From Streptosporangium album (GTDB lineage Bacteria; Actinomycetota; Actinomycetes; Streptosporangiales; Streptosporangiaceae): DNA of 64,000 nucleotides. The stretch is from the NCBI RefSeq assembly GCF_014203795.1, contig NZ_JACHJU010000001.1:620001-684000 (forward strand). Direction: 5' to 3'. Numbering within the stretch: position 1 is the first letter of the stretch; every line of letters starts with the position of its first letter. The translations under genes and the position numbers were made by a program. This document shows positions 8,080-15,165 of the stretch, one piece after another. The notes below the pieces were generated by a model that saw only the letters and a program-made list of their open reading frames with translations, was not told the origin of the DNA and did not search any database.

Positions 8080-8739
8080 TCAAAGGCTGTAGACGAACTG
8101 GCGGCGTAGGTGTCTGGGGGCCGGTGGTGGCCGTCCCCAGACCCAGGGTTTGGCCCGCTGGTTGAGCTGGGCGGTGGCGATGCGGGTGGCGTGGTCGATG
8201 TCCTTGCTATCAGCGAAGGACACTCCGGCCAGGGCATGGTGGCGGAAGATCCGCCACCACGCCTCCTGCAGATTGAGCCAGCAGGCGCCGACCGGGATGA
8301 ACGCGTGCTGGATGCGGGGATGGTCGGCCGGCCATGTGCGGGTGGCGAGGCTGTTGTGACCGGACAGGTTGTCGGCGATCACCCAGATGTCACCGTGGCC
8401 GGGGTTGGCGTCCTCGAGTCGTTGCAGGAACCGCTGGTAGCAGTCGCTGTTGCGGGAGGCGGCGGTCATGGTGACCGCGGCGCCGTCGGCGACGCGCAGC
8501 GCACCGTACACCCAGGTCTTGTCGGGGCCGCGGAAGTATTCCAGCGGCGCTTTGATCCGGTGGCCGTCGGCGGACCAGGCGGGCGCGGGGCCGAAGGTAC
8601 GCGGGGTCACCGGCCCCAGCTCGTCGGCGCAGACGACGACCGCGCCGTCCGGCGGGTCGGTGTACAGGCCGACGACCTGCGTTCTTTTGCGGCGAAGTCC
8701 GGGTCCTTGCTGGTGGTCCAGGACCGGGTGCGGCGCCAT
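8080..8739 (-). CDS. IS630 transposase, catalytic (C-terminal) frame
   Basis: DDE endonuclease domain. VVVCADELGPV carries the first Asp, VIADNLSGHNS the second, and WLNLQEAWWRIFRHH with the following ADSKDID the terminal acidic residue region. It ends RRQFVYSL-stop just inside the left inverted repeat. It has no good start of its own: the natural N-terminus is in the -1 frame upstream. A -1 shift at GCA-AAA-G (minus strand about 8690-8684) would fuse DFAAK to RTQVVGLYTDPPDG and restore a full-length transposase. Confidence 0.82.
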   Translation of the reverse strand: MAPHPVLDHQQGPGLRRKRTQVVGLYTDPPDGAVVVCADELGPVTPRTFGPAPAWSADGHRIKAPLEYFRGPDKTWVYGALRVADGAAVTMTAASRNSDCYQRFLQRLEDANPGHGDIWVIADNLSGHNSLATRTWPADHPRIQHAFIPVGACWLNLQEAWWRIFRHHALAGVSFADSKDIDHATRIATAQLNQRAKPWVWGRPPPAPRHLRRQFVYSL

Positions 8740-9215
8740 CTCACCCCCTCTTTCAGAAGGATCCGGCGCACCTGGGAACGGTGAATGTCGATGCCCTGCT
8801 CACGGGCGGCGGCGGTGAGGGCATCCAGGGTCCACACCGCCGGCCCATCCTCGTCGTCGGCCTCCAGCTCACCCCAGGGCTCCCAGCGCAGCCGCCCGGG
8901 CGGTATCGTCTTGACCAGCGCGATGAGCCGCGATCGTTCGGCTTGGGTGATCCGCGGTCTGCGACCGGGCCCGGGCCGGTCACCAAGCCCGTCGATGCCT
9001 TCGGCGTTGAAGCGGCGCAACCGGCGGCGCACGGTCTCCGGATGACAGCCCAGCATCGCGGCGATGGCCGGGCCGCGCATCTCCTCCCAGCTCAACACGA
9101 CGATCTGGGCGCGCTGGATCCAGTCGGCCGGGGCGTGCCGGGCACCGGCGAGTTTACGGATCTGGCGTTCCTCCTCGCCGTCTCGCGGCGCTCGAGCGTG
9201 CAGCAGTTTCGGCAT
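8607..9215 (-). CDS. IS630 transposase, N-terminal DNA-binding frame
   Basis: Contains the two helix-turn-helix units that bind the element ends: RAQIVVLSWEEMRGPAIAAM followed by CHPETVRRRLRRFNAEGIDGL, then the PGPGRRPRIT linker and a second HTH. Authentic homology ends at about DFAAKE (8685); the remaining residues to 8607 are frame-shifted read-through. With the overlapping downstream frame it makes one transposase. Confidence 0.82.
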   Translation of the reverse strand: MPKLLHARAPRDGEEERQIRKLAGARHAPADWIQRAQIVVLSWEEMRGPAIAAMLGCHPETVRRRLRRFNAEGIDGLGDRPGPGRRPRITQAERSRLIALVKTIPPGRLRWEPWGELEADDEDGPAVWTLDALTAAAREQGIDIHRSQVRRILLKEGVRWRRTRSWTTSKDPDFAAKERRSSACTPTRRTARSSSAPTSWGR

Positions 9216-9302
9216 GATGACACCACCTCCCTGTCATCCACGATGCCCCTGATCAGGATGGCTGGCCACCGCTCAGCTCAACACCCTTTGAGGAACCCAG
9301 CA

Positions 9303-10312
9303 CTAGATGATTGAGTCCAGGGGATCGCCTGCGGAAACAGGGCGAGGGCGTTCAGGATCCGTTTGTGACGACAGACCTAAACACCCTCGCCATCGCAATC
9401 TACGTCAAGATCGACGACGCGCTGAAGGCTTCGCCGGATTTGGTGCCCTGGCGTCCGAAGGGTGGCATCGCACCTACGCTCAGTGACGCTGAGCTGATCA
9501 CGCCGGCGGTGATGTCGGCGCTGCTGGGCTTCACCTCCGAGCGGCGCCGGCTGCGCCACGCGTACGCCGAACTGACCGGCATGTTCCCGTATCTGCCTGG
9601 CCAGTCGGGCTACGGCAAGCGGCTCCGCAAGGCGTCCGGCCTGGTCCTGCACATGATCAGGATGCTCGCGGCCGACACCTCGCTGTGGAGCGATGACGTG
9701 TGGGTCATCGACTCCACCCCGGTGGAGTGCGGCCGCTCCCGGGAGACGGCCCGGCGCAGTGATCTCGCCGGGTGGGCGACTTACGGCTACTGCGCCAGTC
9801 ACTCCCGGTATTTTTGGGGGTTGCGGCTGCATCTGCTGTGCACCCTGGGCGGGCTGCCGGTCGCCTTCGCGCTCATCGGCGCCAAGGCCGACGAACGAAA
9901 GACCCTGCTGGGGATGCTCGACGCCGCCCCCGAGCTGGTGGCGGCCCACCCGGGTCAAACGATCATCGGCGACAAGAACTACTACGGCCGCGCGTTCGAA
10001 CGGGCTGTCGCCGACCGTGACCTGACCTTGCTGCGGCCGGCCCGCAAGAACGAGCCCGAACGGGCCGGCGCACAGCTGTTCAAGCCGTTACGACAGGTCA
10101 TAGAGTCGATCAACCAGGCCTTCAAGGGGCAGCTTGACCTGGAGCGTCACGGCGGCCGCACGCCTGCCGGAGTCGTCATCCGCGTGCTTACCCGGATCCT
10201 CGCGCTGACCGCCGCGATCTGGCACAACGACAAAACCGGCCAGCCGATCAAACGATCCCTGATCGCTTACGACCACTGAACGTGACCAGACCCCCTGGAC
10301 TCAATCATCTAG
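9303..10312 (+). mobile_element. IS982-family insertion sequence
   Basis: Perfect 21-bp terminal inverted repeats, CTAGATGATTGAGTCCAGGGG at 9303-9323 and its complement at 10292-10312, enclose one transposase gene. The left end shares bases with the right TA of the IS630 element, so the two insertions are directly juxtaposed. Confidence 0.88.
9365..10279 (+). CDS. IS982-family transposase, 304 aa
   Basis: Full-length DDE transposase: IYVKIDDALKASPDLVPWRP, LSDAELITPAVMSALLGF, DDVWVIDSTPVECGRSRET (first Asp region), GAKADERKTLLGMLDAAPEL, IIGDKNYYGRAFE (second Asp) and QVIESINQAFKGQLDLERHGG (Glu). The GTG at 9365 with AGGA 7 bases upstream fits the family N-terminus. No internal stop or shift, so it is probably active. 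Confidence 0.9.
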   Translation: MTTDLNTLAIAIYVKIDDALKASPDLVPWRPKGGIAPTLSDAELITPAVMSALLGFTSERRRLRHAYAELTGMFPYLPGQSGYGKRLRKASGLVLHMIRMLAADTSLWSDDVWVIDSTPVECGRSRETARRSDLAGWATYGYCASHSRYFWGLRLHLLCTLGGLPVAFALIGAKADERKTLLGMLDAAPELVAAHPGQTIIGDKNYYGRAFERAVADRDLTLLRPARKNEPERAGAQLFKPLRQVIESINQAFKGQLDLERHGGRTPAGVVIRVLTRILALTAAIWHNDKTGQPIKRSLIAYDH

Positions 10313-10334
10313 ATCCTTGCTGGCGAGGATCTAG
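10309..10334. repeat. Palindrome at the IS982 right border
   Basis: Perfect 9-bp arms CTAGATCCT and AGGATCTAG around an 8-base loop. It overlaps the last bases of the IS982 repeat and the stop codon of the relic frame beyond. It could be a terminator-like hairpin or an insertion target. Confidence 0.5.
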
Positions 10335-10484
10335 ACCTGGTGCGCGGTCGCATATGGAGTCAGCGCGAGCACGCCGGTTCCTCGCGCCCGGGTGTCGCGG
10401 GTGAGGGCGAGTGGGCTGATGCCGTGTGCGGCGGCTATCTCAGAGGCCAGTCCGAACGCGACCCACTGCCACTCGTCCGCCTGT
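10331..10484 (-). other. Unassigned coding fragment beside the disrupted recombinase
   Basis: The minus-strand frame EQADEWQWVAFGLASEIAAA... to ALTPYATAHQV-stop has protein-like composition but no family I recognise. It is separated from the recombinase fragment by a 141-bp inverted-repeat segment, so it may be the tail of another gene or of the recombinase after rearrangement. Confidence 0.3.
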
Positions 10485-10625
10485 TCGGGGTCCCGGTAGT
10501 ACTGGGGAAATTTTCGACGGATACGCAGGTCGGAGCACCCGTGAAGACCTTGGATCACATCCTGGAAGACTGGCTGCTGACCTGCGTATCCGTTGTTTTC
10601 TTCGCCGTTACTACCGGGACCCCGA
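10485..10625. repeat. MITE-like segment with 47-bp imperfect inverted repeats
   Basis: The left arm (10485-10531) and right arm (10579-10625) share 17 outer bases TCGGGGTCCCGGTAGTA and 15 inner bases ACGGATACGCAGGTC in inverse orientation. The middle 15 bases have diverged, and 47 bases separate the arms. It lies exactly where recombinase homology stops, which suggests a small non-autonomous insertion. Confidence 0.55.
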
Positions 10626-11109
10626 GTAGTTCGCTGGCGCGGGCGGCGGTCTCGTACAACATCGCCCACAGCGTCTTCTCCCGGAGCGGAGCCTCCAGGT
10701 CGAACAGCGCCTCGATGTCGGCGACCGCCAGCGCGCGAGTCCGATCAGGGGCGCGTCCTCGCCGCCGGAGCCGACGGGTCGGGTCGGCGGTCAGCCAGCC
10801 TTGGTCCATCCAGAAGGCCACCGCGGAGCGGAGCGCGTCCAGGTGCCGGTTGAAGGTCGCGGCGGCTCGGCCGCTCCACTGGCGGGCGAACCATGCGGTG
10901 AGTCGGTCGGCGCTCTGTTCGTCGTCGAGCTCGGCAAGGAGGACGTGGGTGCCGGGTGGGGCGAACTCGGTGGTCAGGGCGCGCAGGGTGGAGCGGTAGG
11001 CGCGCTGGGTGTTGCGTTGCTCGGGGCCGGACAAGGTGGCCAGGTAGGCGGCGGCCGCAGCAGGCAGCGGAGGTGATCCGCCGCGCTCCAGGCGGTGAAG
11101 CTCGCCCAC
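10626..11109 (-). pseudogene. Tyrosine recombinase/integrase, truncated after first catalytic Arg
   Basis: N-terminal SAM-like core-binding domain (RNTQRAYRSTLRALTTEFA, TFNRHLDALRSAVAFWMDQGWL) followed by the start of the catalytic domain (LREKTLWAMLYETAARASELLG with the first catalytic Arg). The H-x-x-R and Tyr box are absent: homology ends where the 47-bp inverted-repeat segment begins. The REKTLWxMLYETxARA block closely matches the damaged recombinase at 60862-61686, so both derive from one family. Confidence 0.82.
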
Positions 11110-11130
11110 AGCCGCTCCCCTCCCGTTCAG

Positions 11131-11143
11131 TTATCGCAGATAA
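11131..11143. promoter_or_regulatory. TTATCGCAGATAA motif upstream of the recombinase
   Basis: Imperfect palindrome TTATC-GCA-GATAA, 22 bases upstream of the recombinase start. Its core TATCGCAGATA recurs at 14043-14053 near the island right border. Possible recombinase binding or attachment motif. Confidence 0.4.
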
Positions 11144-11303
11144 ACATGTAGAGCTGACCTCAGTGGGACTCTGCAGTTACTTGACCTGGTGATTCTGCAC
11201 GAATTTGTCCAGCGATCTGCGTGAGTTGTCCACTCCGCCGCCCCGCCCTTGGCAGTGATCTTCCCGCGTTTGTCCTGCAGACGGGGAAGGGAAGCGGCAG
11301 TGC

Positions 11304-12500
11304 TCAGAGCGGGGGGCCCTCGGCGGCGGCCAGCATGTTCTCGATCAGGTCAGCAGCGCGCGGGGTGCCACCCTCGGCCCGGGCGGCGACCTGCAACTGC
11401 TTGGACCGGTCGACGCGTTCCGGGTCCGTGACCAGTTCGTTCAGTGCCGCGCGAAGGGTCTCGGCGGTGGCGTCGGCGGTGTCCATGCGGCGGGCGACGC
11501 CGAGTTCCACGAGCCGGTCGGCGTTCATGAACTGCTCGGCTCCCTGCGGCACTGCGATCATGGGAACCCCGGCGAGGAGCCCTTCGCCGCAGCCGCCCAT
11601 GCCGGCGTGGGTGACAAAGGCGTCGGCCTGTTCCAGGATCGCCCGCTGCGGGACCCAGGAGTGCACTTCGACGTTGGGCGGGACGGTGCCGAGTTCCTCG
11701 GGGTCGGTGTACTTGCCGATCTGGAGTACGACGTGCCAGCCAGGCAGGTCGCCGAAGGCCGCGATGCACTGGCGGTAGAACGCGGGCTGGCGCGTGTACG
11801 CCGAGCCGAGCGAGATCAGCAGCACGTTGTCCGCGGCCGCCGGGCGGGTCCAGCCGTCCGTGTCGGCTGGGGTGTCGAAGCAGGGGCCGACGAAGGTCAC
11901 CGTGTCGGTGTCGACTCGATCGGCGTGCGGCTGCATCGCTCGCGGGATCAGAGCGAGGGCCCGGGCAGGCGGGCCGGAGAACATGTCCACGTCCGTGGTG
12001 GTCGCACCGCAGTCGGCGAGCCACCGCGCGAACCTGTCTCGGTACGCGTCGGCGCCCGGCAGCTTCCGCAGATGCGCCGCGACTTCCTCCTGGTAGCCGT
12101 CCCAGCCGACGAACGTCGGGGACAACTGCACGAGGGGACGGCCCTGCACTTCGGCGAGGGCGCGCGCGGCATAGGCGCCGATGTCGTAGAGGTACAGGTC
12201 GGCCGGATCGTCATCGTAGGCGGCGCGCAGTCGCGGGAGCGCCTGGACGGCGTCGTCGAGGAAGAGGCTCGCCGCGGCGATGGGATCGGCAGGCCAGTCG
12301 TTGTCGGCGACGGGCAACGTGGAGGTGCAGGGCACCAACTCCGCGCCGGCGGACTCGATCCGGTCGGCCACGACCGGATCGTTGGCGTAGGTGACCCGGT
12401 GCCCACGGGCCACCAATTCACGGATGAGCGCGAGGCTGGGCAGGACATGGCTGACGATGGGGACGCCGACCATCGCGATATGGGCGCGGCGACGGGACAT
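11304..12500 (-). CDS. Macrolide glycosyltransferase-like protein (OleD/MGT family, GT1), 398 aa
   Basis: UDP-glucose-dependent GT-B enzyme of the family that inactivates macrolides by glycosylation. Collinear with OleD: HIAM...PSLALIRELVARGHRVTYA, the acceptor-domain LYLYDIGAYAARALAE with the conserved Asp, VLLISLGSAYTRQPAFYRQC, and the nucleotide-sugar motif WVPQRAILEQADAFVTHAGM followed by GVPMIAVPQGAEQFMNADRL. Odd point: the N-terminal catalytic His (AAHGHVNP in OleD) reads PIVSHVLP here, so the first His is Val. Activity or acceptor may differ. It is encoded 58 bases after a Vat-like acetyltransferase, probably co-transcribed, and opposite a TetR gene. Confidence 0.88.
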   Translation of the reverse strand: MSRRRAHIAMVGVPIVSHVLPSLALIRELVARGHRVTYANDPVVADRIESAGAELVPCTSTLPVADNDWPADPIAAASLFLDDAVQALPRLRAAYDDDPADLYLYDIGAYAARALAEVQGRPLVQLSPTFVGWDGYQEEVAAHLRKLPGADAYRDRFARWLADCGATTTDVDMFSGPPARALALIPRAMQPHADRVDTDTVTFVGPCFDTPADTDGWTRPAAADNVLLISLGSAYTRQPAFYRQCIAAFGDLPGWHVVLQIGKYTDPEELGTVPPNVEVHSWVPQRAILEQADAFVTHAGMGGCGEGLLAGVPMIAVPQGAEQFMNADRLVELGVARRMDTADATAETLRAALNELVTDPERVDRSKQLQVAARAEGGTPRAADLIENMLAAAEGPPL

Positions 12501-12558
12501 GGGCGATCACTCGTTTCTGGCGTGGGACGGGTGCGGGCGGTGTGGCGAAGCCGCGATG

Positions 12559-13212
12559 TCAGGGCTGGTCGATCTGCGTGGCGGCCTCCTCCAGGTCGGC
12601 GACGGTCCCCGACATGATCGTCCGCACATGCCTGGTGATGTGCCGCACGGGCCAGTCCCACCACGCCACGGCGAGGAGCCGGGCGATGTCCGCGGCGTCG
12701 TAGCGGGTGCGGATGAGCCGGGCGGGGTTGCCGCCGACGATGCCGTAGTCGGGGACGTCGCCGGTGACCACGGCGCCGGCGGCGATGATCGCGCCGTGAC
12801 CGATGCGTACACCGGGCATGACCGTGGCGCCGTGGCCGAACCACACGTCGTTGCCGACGACCGTGTCGCCCCGGCCGGGCAGGCCGGTGATCAGGTCGAA
12901 GTGTTCGGCCCAGGAGCCCCCCATGGTGGGGAACGGGAAGGTGGAAGGACCGTCCATGCGGTGGTTGGCGCCGTTCATGATGAACCGGGTGCCCGTCCCC
13001 AGCGCGCAGTACTTGCCGATGACGAGCCGCTCGGGACCGTAGTGGTAGAGAACGTTGCGCGTCTCGAACGCGGTCGGGTCGTCCGGATCGTCGTAGTAGG
13101 AGAAGTCACCGACTTCGATCAGCGGCGACTTCACCAACGGCTTGAGCAGAACCACGCGCGGGTGCTCGGGCATCGGGTGGAGCGCGGTGGGGTCGGCGGG
13201 AACGGGCGGCAT
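12559..13212 (-). CDS. Vat-family streptogramin A / xenobiotic O-acetyltransferase, 217 aa
   Basis: Left-handed beta-helix acetyltransferase that transfers acetyl from CoA to a drug hydroxyl; it should be a trimer. Diagnostic stretches: [15 protein letters not shown] ([10 protein letters not shown]), [16 protein letters not shown], the catalytic [12 protein letters not shown] with His about 84, [20 protein letters not shown], hexapeptide repeats, and [13 protein letters not shown] with the AWWDWP tail. Similarity to Vat is strong, but the drug specificity is inferred. First gene of a likely two-gene operon with the macrolide glycosyltransferase, divergent from tetR. Confidence 0.9.
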   Translation of the reverse strand: MPPVPADPTALHPMPEHPRVVLLKPLVKSPLIEVGDFSYYDDPDDPTAFETRNVLYHYGPERLVIGKYCALGTGTRFIMNGANHRMDGPSTFPFPTMGGSWAEHFDLITGLPGRGDTVVGNDVWFGHGATVMPGVRIGHGAIIAAGAVVTGDVPDYGIVGGNPARLIRTRYDAADIARLLAVAWWDWPVRHITRHVRTIMSGTVADLEEAATQIDQP

Positions 13213-13228
13213 CGTGGAGGCGGTTCCT

Positions 13229-13258
13229 CTCTAGTGGCCCTAGAGCGACAATTGTCGC
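13229..13258. promoter_or_regulatory. Operator region between vat-like and tetR genes
   Basis: Two adjoining dyads: CTCTAG-TGGCC-CTAGAG (13229-13245) and the perfect 14-bp palindrome GCGACAATTGTCGC (13245-13258). Their position in the divergent vat/tetR spacer is typical of a TetR autoregulatory operator. Confidence 0.7.
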
Positions 13259-13312
13259 GTTAAGATGTTGGCATAGCCCTGCCGCCTTAATCAACTTGGA
13301 TACTGATTGCCG

Positions 13313-13954
13313 ATGACAGAACCACTGGACACGACATCGGACCGCCGTCCGGGCGGTCGCACCGCCCGCATCCGCGCCCAGGTTCTCGATGCGGTGCGCG
13401 CCGAACTCGCTGAAGGCGGTCACGAAGGGCTCACGATGGAGGGGGTCGCGACGCGGGCCGGAGTGCACCGCGCCACGGTCTACCGGCGTTGGCGCGATGT
13501 CGGCGGCCTGCTCGTCGACGTCATCGACGCCGCCGGCGAGATCGACTGGCAGCCTCCCGACACCGGCTCGCTGCGCGGCGATCTGACGGCCCTCAACCAG
13601 GAGATCCAGGAATCCCTGGTCGTACAGCCGTCGTTCGCCGTCGCCCTGATGGCCGCCTCGTTCCACTCCGAACAGGCCGCGCGGGCCCAGACGCAGCTGT
13701 GGACGGACCGATACGCCCAGTGCGAGATCCTCGTCGAGCGCGCCATCGAGCGCGGTGAACTCCCCGCACAGCACACGGACGCGCGGAGCCTACTGATCGC
13801 CGCCACGGCGCCGCTCTACCACCAGTTAGTGCTCCTGCGCGCCAATCCGGACCCGCAACTCCCGGAACAAGCCGCAGAGGCCGCAGTTCTGGCGGCTGCC
13901 GCAGGTGCCTTCTCCGTCCGTCGGGAAGAGAACGAACGCAATCGCAATCAATAG
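13313..13954 (+). CDS. TetR/AcrR family transcriptional regulator, 213 aa
   Basis: N-terminal helix-turn-helix (GLTMEGVATRAGVHRATVYRRW, residues about 40-60) with the TetR signature; the rest is an all-helical ligand-binding domain ending in an Ala-rich, charged tail. The ATG at 13313 was preferred to a TTG at 13307. It is transcribed away from the acetyltransferase/glycosyltransferase pair over a shared spacer that contains a 14-bp palindrome, so it most likely represses that pair and itself, with an antibiotic as inducer. Confidence 0.9.
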   Translation: MTEPLDTTSDRRPGGRTARIRAQVLDAVRAELAEGGHEGLTMEGVATRAGVHRATVYRRWRDVGGLLVDVIDAAGEIDWQPPDTGSLRGDLTALNQEIQESLVVQPSFAVALMAASFHSEQAARAQTQLWTDRYAQCEILVERAIERGELPAQHTDARSLLIAATAPLYHQLVLLRANPDPQLPEQAAEAAVLAAAAGAFSVRREENERNRNQ

Positions 13955-14042
13955 CGCGACAAGTTCTGGATCACGGTCCAGCAGTTTCGTGCAGAGTCGC
14001 ACCTCAGTCCGGCGAGGTGTTCGTCCTGCTCGATCCTGCCAG

Positions 14043-14070
14043 TATCGCAGATAGTGCCGCAGTATCTGCG
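14043..14070. repeat. Recombinase-associated inverted repeat near island border
   Basis: CGCAGATA and TATCTGCG form an 8-bp inverted repeat 9 bases apart. The left part, TATCGCAGATA, is identical to the motif upstream of the recombinase relic at 11132-11142. Confidence 0.45.
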
Positions 14071-14129
14071 GTCAATGCTCCCGAGAGAGTCCGGCGCGAA
14101 ACCACACAGTGCTGACCTGCTCGGACAGG

Positions 14130-14168
14130 GCTTAGCGCACGATCCGGTTCCGATGTTCCTCAGACCCC
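14130..14168 (-). repeat. Right copy of the 39-bp inverted repeat
   Basis: Reverse complement of 5998-6036 with one mismatch. It marks the right edge of the island containing IS630, IS982, the recombinase relic and the resistance cassette. Confidence 0.75.
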
Positions 14169-14351
14169 GGAATGCGCCCGATCGTGGTCGATGAGCTCCG
14201 TACCGCCAGAGAGGTCCGTACGGGCTGCGCACAGCCGATGGCGTGCGAGTCATGCGCCGTCGCGACTCGATGGTCCATCTCAGCGGGATGGCGCTCTGGA
14301 GCGTTCCAGATATTGCACCGCTCCAACGACGGGTTATTTACATGCAATTAA

Positions 14352-14381
14352 TTGACTTCAGGCTGTCCGAATCGCTACGTT
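14352..14381 (+). promoter_or_regulatory. Putative sigma70-type promoter
   Basis: TTGACT (14352-14357) and TACGTT (14376-14381) with an 18-base spacer in a locally AT-rich stretch. It could drive the secreted-protein gene at 14660. Confidence 0.4.
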
Positions 14382-14659
14382 CGTAATTATGATCACGCCG
14401 TGGTCAGCGTGCCCCTCGCCCCTGGGGGGCTTATCCGTGCTCCCACCTCCCGGGAGGCTTATTCATGTGAAAGCCGATCCGCGCTTTCACCGAGCCTCGG
14501 GCGGCCGGCACCCTGCGCCTGATGCGCTCACATCCATCGTCAAGCCCATTCCGTGATTTTTGAGGTGACCATGCCAAGGTGTTTCAGAGAAACCGTCACA
14601 TGTGGTGCGGTGGCGAGAGCGCTGCCGAACCGGAAGGCGGTCGTCGCCGGAGGAAAGAG

Positions 14660-15094
14660 ATGAGGCGGATATGGGGCCGTCTCCTCACCTCTGTCATCAT
14701 GGTCGGCGCTCTCGTCACCACCATCGCCTCCCCTGCCTTCGCAGGGCAAAACGCCAGTGTGTATTGCGGGCTGACCAAGAGCGACTCCGTAGGCACGTGG
14801 AATAATTGCGGCTATGCGCAATTCCTCAGCAATTCCATATACGGCGTCGGCGAAGAACTGCTCGTCGTGACGGACTTGAATGACGACGGCTGGAGCGCCG
14901 CCGTACAGAACTACCGCTACGACATGGCCGACCCTGGCCCCTACCTCGGCATCGCCGGTGGAATAAATACCGACAGAGAATATAGATTACACATGCCCGA
15001 GGGCACGAAGATCAAGTTCCGGGTCTGTCCCTACAAGGTCAACGCCGGTCTCTACACGAGCCTGTGCGGCCCCTGGGTGACTGGGGTGGCCTGA
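14660..15094 (+). CDS. Small secreted cysteine-containing protein, 144 aa
   Basis: Function unknown. It has a Sec signal peptide (basic MRRIWGR, hydrophobic core, cleavage after SPAFA at about 29). The mature domain of about 115 residues has four Cys (VYCGL, NNCGY, RVCPY, SLCGP), enough for two disulfides, and is rich in Tyr, Asn and Gly. ATG 14660 is supported by GGAGGAAAG. It stands alone, after the island border. Confidence 0.75.
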   Translation: MRRIWGRLLTSVIMVGALVTTIASPAFAGQNASVYCGLTKSDSVGTWNNCGYAQFLSNSIYGVGEELLVVTDLNDDGWSAAVQNYRYDMADPGPYLGIAGGINTDREYRLHMPEGTKIKFRVCPYKVNAGLYTSLCGPWVTGVA

Positions 15095-15165
15095 CACGGG
15101 CCCCGTGAAGCCACACCGCCAAGAGCCGCCGCGGCACGGATGCGACATGGCACACGGAGGGCGTC

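Larger units (their letters stand above)
8066..9305 (-). mobile_element. IS630-family insertion sequence with TA target duplication
   Basis: The element spans 8068-9303 and is flanked by TA on both sides (8066-8067, 9304-9305), the IS630/Tc1 target hallmark. The ends are inverted repeats: the left reads TATTGCTCCGTTCCTCAAAGG, and the right, reverse-complemented, reads TAGTGCTGGGTTCCTCAAAGG. They carry one DDE transposase in two overlapping frames. The right end directly abuts an IS982 element. Confidence 0.88.
13955..14659. other. Non-coding right border of the accessory island
   Basis: No credible gene over 700 bases. It holds the recombinase-associated motif (14043-14070), the right 39-bp inverted repeat (14130-14168) and a promoter-like pair (14352-14381). 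Two repeats of GGCTTAT with nearby CCTCCCGGGAGG (14430-14470) lie ahead of the secreted-protein gene. Confidence 0.5.

Noticed and set aside
13948..14253. Possible 101-residue minus-strand gene
   Set aside because: Overlaps the tetR end and the inverted repeats; no coding signal beyond an open frame.
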